Source: Pseudomonadota bacterium
GTDB lineage: Bacteria > Pseudomonadota > Gammaproteobacteria > Burkholderiales > Gallionellaceae
DNA: 13,732 nucleotides
Reading direction: 5' to 3'
Assembly: GCA_021847165.1 (NCBI GenBank)
Contig: JAJZUH010000037.1
Coordinates: 1 to 13,732, forward strand
Shown here: piece by piece, positions 1-6,608 of the stretch
How the letters are laid out: every line of letters begins with the position of its first letter
How positions within the stretch are numbered: the stretch's first letter is position 1
Position numbers and translations under genes: made by a program
The notes under the pieces: generated by a model
Told to the model about the DNA's origin: nothing
Database searches by the model: none
What the model saw: only the letters and a program-made list of their open reading frames with translations

Positions 1-324
1 GGCTTTCATCGATTTCCCTTTGTTTGGAAACGATGCAGCTCTTGTTCAATCAGATACAGGGTGAACTGGTGCGGAGATATTGTTGTAATTGAATGGATTC
101 GGCACAACTTGAAGTTGTCAACACTGCGAGAAGAAAGTGTATCGAACGTGGGCATTTGCACGATCAAACAGCGGTATGCAAAACGGCTTGCCAACCCAAA
201 CATTTTTGAAGCCGTATCTGGAAATTTTCTGCCAACATGCTTGCTCCTGACAGATTCGCATTTGTTGGAAACAAGAAGCTTCCCACTAATTTAGCAGTAA
301 TGCCGACAATGCCATATAGGCCAT
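1..324. other. AT-richer stretch with no supportable gene
   Basis: I see no convincing coding region here. Short open frames exist on both strands (61-294 plus, 6-203 minus), but they overlap each other, resemble no family I know and lack good ribosome binding sites. Base composition is visibly poorer in G and C than the genes from about 785 onward. It is probably the distal upstream region of the B12-controlled receptor gene, or the decayed end of something lying to the left. Confidence 0.5.
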
Positions 325-377
325 AAGATATAGGTAGTTATCTATATCTTCTGAAGAATGCACTAATCCGCATTAGT
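325..377. repeat. Two consecutive perfect inverted repeats
   Basis: First dyad: AAGATATAG (325-333) and CTATATCTT (342-350), 9 bp arms with an 8-base spacer. Second dyad: ACTAAT (362-367) and ATTAGT (372-377), 6 bp arms with a 4-base spacer. Both lie upstream of the receptor promoter. Neither is followed by a T-run, so they are not intrinsic terminators. They could be transcription-factor operators, but AT-rich sequence also yields such dyads by chance, and I do not recognise the motif. Confidence 0.5.
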
Positions 378-417
378 AGTATGGAGTAAATATCTCCCGG
401 CTGTACTTATTCAGGCC

Positions 418-433
418 CATGTCGGCAGACATG
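418..433. promoter_or_regulatory. Dyad covering the -35 position, possible operator
   Basis: CATGTC (418-423), GGCA, GACATG (428-433) form a perfect 6+6 bp palindrome. It occupies the place where a -35 element should be relative to the TATAAT at 441-446, and no TTGACA-like hexamer is present there. This arrangement suits a bound activator or repressor. The protein and its ligand cannot be named from the sequence. Confidence 0.35.
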
Positions 434-440
434 TTTCAGT

Positions 441-446
441 TATAAT
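441..446 (+). promoter_or_regulatory. Probable -10 box of the receptor/riboswitch transcript
   Basis: A perfect TATAAT lies just before the predicted 5' end of the riboswitch. Transcription would start near 452-454, which puts the aptamer at the very start of the RNA as expected. There is no recognisable -35 hexamer at 16-18 bases spacing and no TG extension, so the promoter may depend on an activator binding the adjacent dyad. Confidence 0.55.
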
Positions 447-454
447 CCCGGCCG

Positions 455-640
455 ACTTGAAGTGCTGCGAGATTTTTCAAACACGCAGTTAAACGGGAAA
501 CAGGTGCGGAGATATCCAATGCCTGTGCTGCCCCCGCAACGGTCAGCGAGTGCGGATCTGTCAATGCGCCACTGTGAGCGATCATGGGAAGGCGACAGAT
601 CAAGACTTGCGAGCCCGGATACCGGCTTTGGTCACGGTTC
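455..640 (+). promoter_or_regulatory. Cobalamin (B12) riboswitch aptamer
   Basis: The conserved core is readable in order: an AAACGGGAAACAGGTG block (491-506), the GCTGCCCCCGCAAC block (527-540), GAGTGCGGAT (548-557), the B12-box strand GCCACTG (568-574), GGGAAGGC (586-593), and GAGCCCGGATACCGGC (611-626). These match the hallmark cobalamin/adenosylcobalamin riboswitch blocks of the RF00174 type. An additional stem CTGCG (465-469)/CGCAG (484-488) precedes the core. The element is directly upstream of a TonB-dependent receptor gene, the classic btuB arrangement, in which bound corrinoid lowers importer synthesis. Edges are approximate. Confidence 0.95.
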
Positions 641-787
641 AGGAAATGCCGCGGGTGGGTGGCATGAACGATCCTGATGGATGGCTAGTCGCCGTTTTCA
701 GTTTCCTTTGGCGGTTCCCGCCGCTGCATTTCCTGTGTTTTCACATTCCAACGGGGACGCTTGGAATTATTCAGGAAATATCTCATG
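638..787 (+). promoter_or_regulatory. Riboswitch expression platform with SD-sequestering strand
   Basis: TTCAGGAAAT occurs twice, at 638-647 beside the aptamer and at 770-779, where it contains the receptor's Shine-Dalgarno AGGA. Between them, ATTTCCTG (728-735) is exactly complementary to CAGGAAAT in either copy. Paired with the downstream copy it would hide the ribosome binding site, closed further by the inner stem ATTCCAA (745-751)/TTGGAAT (761-767). Paired with the upstream copy it would leave the site free. A second partial anti-SD (TTTCCT, 702-707) and a GGCGG/CCGCC hairpin (710-722) are also present. No hairpin with a U-run is seen before the gene, so translational control is inferred rather than termination. 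Confidence 0.6.
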
Positions 788-2869
788 CAAATCAGAAATG
801 GAATCTTTACCGCACTGTTGTGTGCGGTGCCCGGTGTTGTCCATGCGGCAACCGATGCAACACCCGACGGAGCAGCGCTGCCGGAAATACTGGTCTCTGC
901 TTCGCGCTTTGAGGAAAGCTCGAATCACGTGCCTGCCAACGTCAGGGTCATTACGCGCGAGGAGATCGAGAACTCCAGTTCGAATAATATCCCTGAGGTT
1001 CTATCCCAGCTGGGCGGGCTGGTGGTAAACGGTACCAGCCTGGGGCAGCTTGGGCTCGGCGCTTCGGTCGATATGGGCGGCTATGGAGCGACGGCAAATA
1101 GCACGACGCTGATCCTCCTCGATGGGCAAAGATTGAATCCGATCGATTCATCGGCCGTCTCATGGGAATCGATCCCGCTGGGTTCCATACAGCGCATCGA
1201 AATCCTGCGGGGAGGGGCGAGCGTACAGTACGGCAATGGCGCGGTAGGCGGTGTGATCAACATCATCACCAGGAACAACGGTGCGAAAGTCAATGATGTG
1301 ACGGTCAAGGCGGGCAGTTTTGGCACGGTCATGACCAACGCCGACCTGAACCTGGGCTCCGGGAGCACGACCCTGAAGTTGAATGCCAATGCGGCGAACA
1401 CCGATGGCTGGAGGGAGAACTCGGCTGCCGACCTGTATTCATTTGGCGGCAAGCTGACCGAATTCCTGGATGGTCCGGATCAGATCTATCTGGGCGTGAA
1501 TGCAAGCCATTCGAATGCCCAGGCTCCCGGCGGCGTGCTGGGTGAAGTCGGGCAGGGCAATCCGCAGCAGGTCAAGTTCAACAACGTGGGGTCGGCCAAC
1601 AAGGTGGATAACAGCCGTGTCTGGCTGGGGGACGTACAACGCCTGAACGATAGGCTGACCTTCGAAGGGGAGGCGATGTACGGCACCCGGACCTCGAACT
1701 TCTATCAGCCTTATTACTCCAGCCAGGCAGCTTTCAATGCAGGTTTTGCAAGCCCCAGCAACAACAGCTTGCAAAGCTGGTCCTGGAATCTGACCCCGCG
1801 TGTCAAAGCGGATTGGGGAAAATGGGGCACCACGGTTGCCGGATATGACTTCAACAAGTCCAATGAGAGTTCAGGCGACCAATACAGCGCCCTGGCGCAA
1901 CAGAACCTGATTCTTTATGGGGCAAGCCGCATGAACGACAGCGGGAACGCGACTTTGCTCAGCCGCTCTCCCTATGTGATCGAACGGTTCCCGCTGTCTT
2001 CGTCGGTCGAAGTGAGCGGGGGAGCCAGACGCCAGACCCAGGCGGCCACTGCGTATGATGCAAATGCCTATTCTCCCGCGGTCAATGCAAGCAAGACTTA
2101 CTCTGCGAATGCGGCGGACCTGGCTGTCAATTTCAATTACCTCAATGGACAAAAGATATTCGTCAAATGGAACCAGTCATTCCGCTTTCCCAATATCGAC
2201 GAATTCTGGGGATGGGATCCGGTAACCTTCAACCGGGTATTCAACGGCATCCTGCAGCCGCAGGTATCTCAAACCTATGAGGCCGGCGGTGATTGGAGTT
2301 TCTGGCAAACCCGGCTGACGGCCTCGCTCTTCCAGTCGGATACGCAACATGAGATCCGGTACGACCCGAACACGGGGGCCAATGCGAATGATCCCAACGT
2401 CATTCGCCGCAAAGGGGTCGTGTTCGATTCGACTACCAGCCTCACCCAGAATCTGATTGTCTCCCTGGGCGGGAAACTGCAAAAATCCCGCTATGCCGGC
2501 GGAGCATACAACGGCAATACCATCAGCCTGGTGCCAGACACTACCTTCAATGCGCGAGCCAATTACACGCTGGATACGCATTGGGGAGTCGGCGGGGTGA
2601 TGACCTATATCGGCAGCCAGTATTACGACGGGGATCTGACCAATACTCTGCACAAAATACCCTCCGCTACAGTTGCCGATGTGTATTCAAGTTATCAGTC
2701 CGGCCCATGGGAGGCGCGCTTTACCATCAAGAACCTTGCGGGTAGCAACTATGCAACGACGGGAGGGCATGGGAGCGTGAGCATGCCCAACGGCTCGTTC
2801 GTAACAAGCTATTACTACTATCCGAGCGATCCGAGAGCGTATTACCTGACACTTAAATACACTTATTGA
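785..2869 (+). CDS. btuB: TonB-dependent outer-membrane receptor, BtuB-like (corrinoid)
   Basis: This 694-residue outer-membrane transporter would import a scarce ligand using energy from TonB-ExbBD. The ATG at 785 is chosen because AGGA (773-776) is well spaced and the product begins with a signal peptide (about residues 1-21, ending VVHA). A TTG eight codons upstream lies inside the predicted regulatory hairpin and is less likely. A TonB-box-like LPEILVSASR (32-41) follows, then the plug domain with RIEILRGGASVQYGNGAVGG (137-156) and VINIITR (157-163). The rest is a beta-barrel ending in an aromatic strand (YYLTLKYTY). The B12 riboswitch in front argues for cobalamin or another corrinoid as substrate. 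The protein is longer than E. coli BtuB (about 614 residues), so exact specificity is inferred. No btuC, btuD, btuF or cob genes lie beside it. Confidence 0.88.
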   Translation: MQIRNGIFTALLCAVPGVVHAATDATPDGAALPEILVSASRFEESSNHVPANVRVITREEIENSSSNNIPEVLSQLGGLVVNGTSLGQLGLGASVDMGGYGATANSTTLILLDGQRLNPIDSSAVSWESIPLGSIQRIEILRGGASVQYGNGAVGGVINIITRNNGAKVNDVTVKAGSFGTVMTNADLNLGSGSTTLKLNANAANTDGWRENSAADLYSFGGKLTEFLDGPDQIYLGVNASHSNAQAPGGVLGEVGQGNPQQVKFNNVGSANKVDNSRVWLGDVQRLNDRLTFEGEAMYGTRTSNFYQPYYSSQAAFNAGFASPSNNSLQSWSWNLTPRVKADWGKWGTTVAGYDFNKSNESSGDQYSALAQQNLILYGASRMNDSGNATLLSRSPYVIERFPLSSSVEVSGGARRQTQAATAYDANAYSPAVNASKTYSANAADLAVNFNYLNGQKIFVKWNQSFRFPNIDEFWGWDPVTFNRVFNGILQPQVSQTYEAGGDWSFWQTRLTASLFQSDTQHEIRYDPNTGANANDPNVIRRKGVVFDSTTSLTQNLIVSLGGKLQKSRYAGGAYNGNTISLVPDTTFNARANYTLDTHWGVGGVMTYIGSQYYDGDLTNTLHKIPSATVADVYSSYQSGPWEARFTIKNLAGSNYATTGGHGSVSMPNGSFVTSYYYYPSDPRAYYLTLKYTY

Positions 2870-2933
2870 TCAGGCGGCGATCAGACGCCTGAAGCAAGCC
2901 GCACAACGCCTTCATCCGATCAGACGCACCATC

Positions 2934-2977
2934 AAGCCCCAACGCATGAATCATTCATGGCCGGTTGGGGCTTTTTT
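2934..2977 (+). terminator. Intrinsic terminator after the receptor gene
   Basis: The stem AGCCCCAAC (2935-2943) pairs with GTTGGGGCT (2964-2972) and is extended inside by ATGAAT (2946-2951)/ATTCAT (2953-2958). A run of six T (2972-2977) follows directly. It ends the plus-strand receptor transcript. On the minus strand the stem is followed by only two T, so it would be a weak terminator for the converging lipoprotein gene. Confidence 0.88.
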
Positions 2978-3014
2978 GTGTCATGGCGACGGCTCACCGT
3001 TCCTGCTGCAATCA

Positions 3015-3392
3015 CTAGCGCCCTCGACCGCCCCAGTGTCCGCCACGCGAGCGCATCGGAATGGAAGGGATGCGGCGTCCTGCGGGAGCAAAGTGTTCAA
3101 ACGGCCTGGTCGGAACGGATGGAACGGCATGCCCCGGAGGGCTGTACCCGCCTGGAGGCGGAGGCCCTACCCGGTAGCCGGGTAGCCATCCGCCATAGTA
3201 GCCATAAGGACCATAAAAGTTGCCGAAGCCGTAGGGCTCATAAAAACCCATGGGATAGTCGATGGCGCCCATGTTCTCGAACCCATCTGCGTCATCGTAA
3301 TAGCCGCCCCCCATACCCGTGCAGCCACCGAACGCCAGCAGCAGGACAAGGATCAGCCGGCGGGCAGAACGACGCGGCAGGAGGCGGTTCAT
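3015..3392 (-). CDS. Small Gly/Tyr/Pro-rich lipoprotein, function unknown
   Basis: The product has 125 residues from the ATG at 3392, which overlaps the stop of the upstream VOC gene (ATGA) and has a G-rich ribosome binding site just ahead. A longer in-frame start at 3425 lies inside the VOC gene and is less likely. The N-terminus has an arginine-rich start, a hydrophobic LILVLLLAFGG segment and a lipobox cysteine at about residue 24, so export and lipidation are expected. The mature part is rich in Gly, Tyr, Phe and Pro (YGPYGYYGG-like stretches) and ends basic (HWGGRGR). It looks intrinsically disordered, and I recognise no domain. Coupling to the exported VOC protein suggests a joint envelope role, which is inference only. 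Confidence 0.7.
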   Translation of the reverse strand: MNRLLPRRSARRLILVLLLAFGGCTGMGGGYYDDADGFENMGAIDYPMGFYEPYGFGNFYGPYGYYGGWLPGYRVGPPPPGGYSPPGHAVPSVPTRPFEHFAPAGRRIPSIPMRSRGGHWGGRGR

Positions 3393-4312
3393 TTCGCCCC
3401 CACGTCGCTGTCGGTGCCTGTCCATTCGAGCAGGCCGAAGGCCGCACCCGCGGGGTCGGCGACGACTGCGACCATGCCGCCGTGCCGGTCAGGATGCGGA
3501 GCAACCAGTACCTGTCCGCCGAGCTTCTTCACATTGGCGGCGGCCTCGGCGGCGTTCGATACCCGGATGAAGTTCAGCCAGTGCGGAGGGAGTTTGCCGG
3601 TTCCTGCCGGAATGGCGTTCGAGCTGGCGCGGGCATAGTTTTCGCTCGCCAGGAAAATGTGCTCAAGTCCGTCATCGCTGGGAAAGTCAAAGATCTCGTA
3701 GCCGAAAATCGCCTGATAGAAAGCGGCAGCCTTTCGGGGATCGCTGGTCACCAGCGAACTCCATATCCATTCGCCGGGCAGTGCCTGTACGTCCTCGGGG
3801 TCTCCGTTGCTCGACTGGAGCATCCCGAATACCGCGCCTTGGGGATCGGCAAACACCGCCTGTGTGCCGCGCTGGGCGTACATGTGCGGTTGCGAGATTT
3901 CCTTGCCGCCATGGGCCAGGGCGGTCCGCTCGGCTTCCACGATGTCCTTCACGGCGATGAATGTCAGCCACGCCGGGCGTCGGTGCTGGCCGGGCCGGAA
4001 CGCGCGTTGCACCAATCCTCCGACAGGGATGCCGTCGAGCCGGGCGATCGCATAGTCGGTATTCCGGCCATGAATATCCTGAAAGGTCCAACCGAACAGT
4101 CCGCCATAGAAACGCTTGGCGGCAGCCAGGTCGGGCGTGACCAGGTCGGCCCAGATCATCTTGCCCGGATGGTGTTCATTGCTGGCCGGCTGGACGATGG
4201 GCGGAAGTTCAAAGGGAGCGGCAGAAGCGACAGCGACGGTTGCGGCGGCCAGGATGAAGCCGATGCACCACTGCCGCAGGCGAGTTCTGTTTTGCAGTTG
4301 CCATGGGGACAT
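3389..4312 (-). CDS. Exported two-domain VOC (glyoxalase/dioxygenase-fold) protein
   Basis: The 307-residue product has an N-terminal hydrophobic signal (about residues 13-32, ending ASAA) and two tandem vicinal-oxygen-chelate domains at about 52-166 and 182-296. Each begins with an IWADLVTPDLAAAKRFY- or IWSSLVTSDPRKAAAFY-type helix followed by LFGWTF or IFGYEI, and ends with FADPQGAVFGML or VADPAGAAFGLL. These are typical of the Cfp30B-like subgroup of glyoxalase/bleomycin-resistance proteins, whose reactions are mostly unknown. An AGGAG sequence (plus strand 4321-4325) supports the start. The signal peptide is unusual for this mostly cytoplasmic fold. The gene is coupled to the downstream lipoprotein. 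The 167-base gap up to smpB contains an AT-rich patch (4387-4403) that may hold its promoter. Confidence 0.85.
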   Translation of the reverse strand: MSPWQLQNRTRLRQWCIGFILAAATVAVASAAPFELPPIVQPASNEHHPGKMIWADLVTPDLAAAKRFYGGLFGWTFQDIHGRNTDYAIARLDGIPVGGLVQRAFRPGQHRRPAWLTFIAVKDIVEAERTALAHGGKEISQPHMYAQRGTQAVFADPQGAVFGMLQSSNGDPEDVQALPGEWIWSSLVTSDPRKAAAFYQAIFGYEIFDFPSDDGLEHIFLASENYARASSNAIPAGTGKLPPHWLNFIRVSNAAEAAANVKKLGGQVLVAPHPDRHGGMVAVVADPAGAAFGLLEWTGTDSDVGAK

Positions 4313-4479
4313 TGGGGAATCTCCTGTTCGCGCGGATAGCGGCAGGCGCTGATGCGGAACCCTAATTCAATATCCGGCCAGCGGCAATTTAATATTTTTT
4401 TAAGATCGGCGCGGGCGATACGCCACAGGTGAGCGGAACGTTTTGGCGGCAGGGCGGGCTGGGCTCCATACCGGGAGAT

Positions 4480-4929
4480 TTAGCGACGTTCTTTCTTCAT
4501 CGCCTGGGCTGCTTCGCGCTTGGACTCGCGTTCTTTTTCGGTCGCACGTTTGTCGTGCTCCTTTTTCCCTTTCGCCAGGCCGATCTCGAGTTTGACGCGG
4601 CCCCCCTTGTAGTGCATGTCCAGCGGCATGATGGTGTAGCCGGCACGCTGCACCTTGCCGATGAGCTTGTCGATCTCGTGCTTGTGCAACAGCAATTTGC
4701 GGGTGCGGACGGGATCGGGGTGGATATGGGTGGAGGCGTTCTGCAGCGGACTGATATGGGAACCGAACAGGTACAGTGCACCATCCTTGGCGAGGACATA
4801 GGCTTCCTTGAGCTGTACCCGTCCCGCGCGGATGGCTTTGACCTCCCATCCTTCCAGCATGAGTCCGGCTTCGTGTTTTTCTTCGATGAAGTAGTCGTGG
4901 AAGGCTTTTTTATTCTGGATAATGCTCAT
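4480..4929 (-). CDS. smpB: SsrA-binding protein SmpB
   Basis: SmpB (149 residues, usual length about 150-160) binds tmRNA and brings it to stalled ribosomes for trans-translation and tagging of unfinished proteins. Recognisable stretches are the N-terminal [39 protein letters not shown], the SPLQNAST region, the [11 protein letters not shown] segment and [22 protein letters not shown]. The C-terminal tail is basic and lysine/arginine-rich, as needed for entry into the decoding site. It is divergent from ratA with 67 bases between them, the same arrangement as in E. coli and many proteobacteria. No strong Shine-Dalgarno is visible. No clear terminator follows it. Confidence 0.97.
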   Translation of the reverse strand: MSIIQNKKAFHDYFIEEKHEAGLMLEGWEVKAIRAGRVQLKEAYVLAKDGALYLFGSHISPLQNASTHIHPDPVRTRKLLLHKHEIDKLIGKVQRAGYTIMPLDMHYKGGRVKLEIGLAKGKKEHDKRATEKERESKREAAQAMKKERR

Positions 4930-4996
4930 TGGACGATGTGTTTTGCCTGGTGTTGCGATATTCTACCAGCCTTTGATTTTGCAGCTTGGTAAAGCA
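4930..4996. promoter_or_regulatory. Divergent promoter region smpB / ratA
   Basis: These 67 bases must serve both directions. On the minus strand TGG-TAGAAT (plus 4960-4968) is an extended -10 box for smpB, with an expected start near 4953. On the plus strand TATTCT (4959-4964) could be the -10 of the ratA operon. The two boxes overlap, so the promoters may compete. No good -35 hexamer is seen for either. Confidence 0.35.
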
Positions 4997-5434
4997 ATGG
5001 CTCTGGTTGAGAAAACGGTGTTGGTTCCGCATACGGCGGAGCAGATGTTCAATCTGGTGGACAGGGTGGAGGAATATCCCCAGTTCATGCCCTGGTGCGG
5101 AGGGGCAAGTATTCAGGACATGCAGGGTACGACCATGCACGCCACGCTGCATATCGATTACCACCACATCAAGCAGCATTTCAGCACCGAGAACAAGCGC
5201 AATCCGCCGCACCAGATCGACATGACGCTGCTGGATGGCCCATTCAGGCATCTGGACGGCAGCTGGCGATTCATCCCCCTGAGCGACGAAGCCTGTAAAA
5301 TAGAGTTTTGCCTGCAATATGAGTTTTCCAGCAAATTGCTGGAAAAGCTGGTGGGCCCGGTGTTCCACCATATCGCGAACAGTTTCGTGGATGCCTTCAT
5401 CCATCGCGCAGACAAGGTGTATGCGAACAAATGA
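4997..5434 (+). CDS. ratA: RatA / COQ10-family START-domain protein
   Basis: The 145-residue protein is of the polyketide-cyclase/START (Coq10-like) fold. The N-terminus (MALVEKTVLVPHTAEQMFNL), VEEYPQFMPWCGG and the C-terminal helix GPVFHHIANSFVDAFIHRADKVY are diagnostic. Bacterial members were named RatA after a report that the E. coli protein blocks 70S ribosome association. Relatives of Coq10 bind quinones, and the true role is debated. The ATG at 4997 gives the standard family N-terminus, whereas a start at 4922 would run into the smpB gene. The stop overlaps the next gene's start (ATGA), so the two are translationally coupled. It is first in a long co-directional cluster and next to smpB. 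Confidence 0.93.
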   Translation: MALVEKTVLVPHTAEQMFNLVDRVEEYPQFMPWCGGASIQDMQGTTMHATLHIDYHHIKQHFSTENKRNPPHQIDMTLLDGPFRHLDGSWRFIPLSDEACKIEFCLQYEFSSKLLEKLVGPVFHHIANSFVDAFIHRADKVYANK

Positions 5435-5745
5435 GTGACGAAAAGATCAGTATCGAAGTGGTTTATGCGCTTCCCGCAGAGCAGACGCTGCTCAGGCTGG
5501 AGGTGCCGCGGTCGACGACCATCGCCGATGCGATCAGGCTTTCCGGCTTGCTCGACAAGTATCCCGAGATCGACCTGGAAAAGGGCAAGTTCGGCATCTT
5601 CGGCAAATTGAGCAAGTCCGACACCGTATTGCGCGAGAAAGACCGTATCGAAATCTATCGCCCGCTGATCGCCGATCCGAAAGAAGTGCGCCGCAAACGC
5701 GCCGAAGAGGGCAAGGCGATGAAGAAGGGTGGCGGCGACCTTTGA
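5431..5745 (+). CDS. ratB: RnfH / RatB family ubiquitin-fold protein
   Basis: The 104-residue protein belongs to the RnfH/RatB family (beta-grasp, ubiquitin-like). Characteristic stretches are ISIEVVYALPAEQTLLRLEVP, TIADAIRLSG, FGIFGKLSKSDTVLREKDRIEIYRPLIADPKEVRRKRA. The tail is lysine/glycine-rich. Its molecular function is unknown: it is often paired with ratA, and in some bacteria with rnf genes, which gave the name, but no rnf genes are seen here. It starts within the ratA stop (ATGA) and its own stop shares one base with the next start. Confidence 0.92.
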   Translation: MSDEKISIEVVYALPAEQTLLRLEVPRSTTIADAIRLSGLLDKYPEIDLEKGKFGIFGKLSKSDTVLREKDRIEIYRPLIADPKEVRRKRAEEGKAMKKGGGDL

Positions 5746-6605
5746 TGCTGGACTACGACCTTCATTGCCATTCCAACGTCTCCGACGGTACGCTCACGCC
5801 GACCGAGCTGGTGGCACGCGCTGCCGGCCGCGAGGTGAAGGTGCTGGCGTTGACCGATCACGACGATGTGGCCGGGCTGGAGGAAGCGGCCAAGGCAGCC
5901 GCCAGCCACGGTATCGCCTTCATCAACGGGGTCGAGATATCGGTGACCTGGCGCAAGCACACCCTGCATATCGTCGGCCTGCATATCGATCCCGAGTATC
6001 CCGCGCTGGTCGAAGGTCTGCGCGGCATCCGCAGCGGGCGCAGGCACCGAGCCGAACTGATGGCCGAATCCCTGGCGCGCAGCGGCATCGGTGGCGTGCT
6101 GGAAGGTGCCTACCGTTATGCCGCGAATCCGGACATCATCGGGCGTACCCATTTCGCACGCTATCTGGTCGAGATCGGGCACTGCAAAGACGTGCGCAGC
6201 GTGTTCAATCGTTACCTGGTAAACGGCAAGCCCGGCTATGTACCGCATCAGTGGGCGGATCTGCGGGATGCGATCTCATGGATACGCGGGAGCGGCGGCA
6301 TCGCCGTACTGGCCCATCCGGGACGTTACACTTCCGGTCGCAAGCCGATGGGCAGGACGACTTTGCTCGAATTGCTGAAAGAGTTCGTCGAACTCGGCGG
6401 GCAGGGCATCGAGGTGGTGAGCGGCAGCCATACGCCGCCTCAGTATGCCGAGTTCGCTCGCTATGCCCAGGAATTCGGGCTGCTGTGCTCCTGCGGCTCC
6501 GACTTCCATGGGCCCGGAGAGAGCTACCGCGATCTGGGGCGGTTGCCCGATTTTCCGCTGGACTGCCGTCCGGTGTGGACTTCGTGGGAAGCGGCGGCAG
6601 CCTGA
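5745..6605 (+). CDS. rnm: PHP-domain phosphoesterase, RNase AM (YciV/TrpH) type
   Basis: This 286-residue PHP hydrolase is of the YciV group. The E. coli member (RNase AM) is a 5'-3' exonuclease that matures 5' ends of rRNA and degrades short oligonucleotides and 3',5'-pAp. Metal-site motifs are visible in order: H7-C-H9 with D14, TDHD (37-40), GVEIS (E64), H75, RTH136F, AHPGRY (H191), SGSH (H229) and GSDFH (D253, H255). The start is the ATG at 5745, sharing one base with the ratB stop. A TTG one codon earlier is possible. Neighbouring yciO matches the E. coli yciV-yciO pairing, supporting the assignment. Confidence 0.9.
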   Translation: MLDYDLHCHSNVSDGTLTPTELVARAAGREVKVLALTDHDDVAGLEEAAKAAASHGIAFINGVEISVTWRKHTLHIVGLHIDPEYPALVEGLRGIRSGRRHRAELMAESLARSGIGGVLEGAYRYAANPDIIGRTHFARYLVEIGHCKDVRSVFNRYLVNGKPGYVPHQWADLRDAISWIRGSGGIAVLAHPGRYTSGRKPMGRTTLLELLKEFVELGGQGIEVVSGSHTPPQYAEFARYAQEFGLLCSCGSDFHGPGESYRDLGRLPDFPLDCRPVWTSWEAAAA

Positions 6606-6608
6606 ACG

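Noticed and set aside
462..912. Open frames at 462-677 and 550-912 on the plus strand
   Set aside because: They run through the B12 riboswitch and into the receptor gene in another frame; the riboswitch explains the sequence.
3167..3185. Perfect 8 bp palindrome CTACCCGG/CCGGGTAG with a 3-base loop
   Set aside because: It lies inside the lipoprotein coding region and has no T-run; it probably reflects the repetitive Gly/Tyr/Pro codons rather than a terminator.
2957..4339. A 460-codon plus-strand open frame opposite the lipoprotein and VOC genes
   Set aside because: It begins inside the terminator and is antisense to two genes with clear signal sequences and domains. Its translation is Arg/Gly/His-rich without any family features.
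4380..4479. Possible terminator for smpB on the minus strand near the A/T run at 4387-4403
   Set aside because: No stable stem directly precedes a T-run on the minus strand; only a 4 bp GGCG/CGCC pairing is visible.
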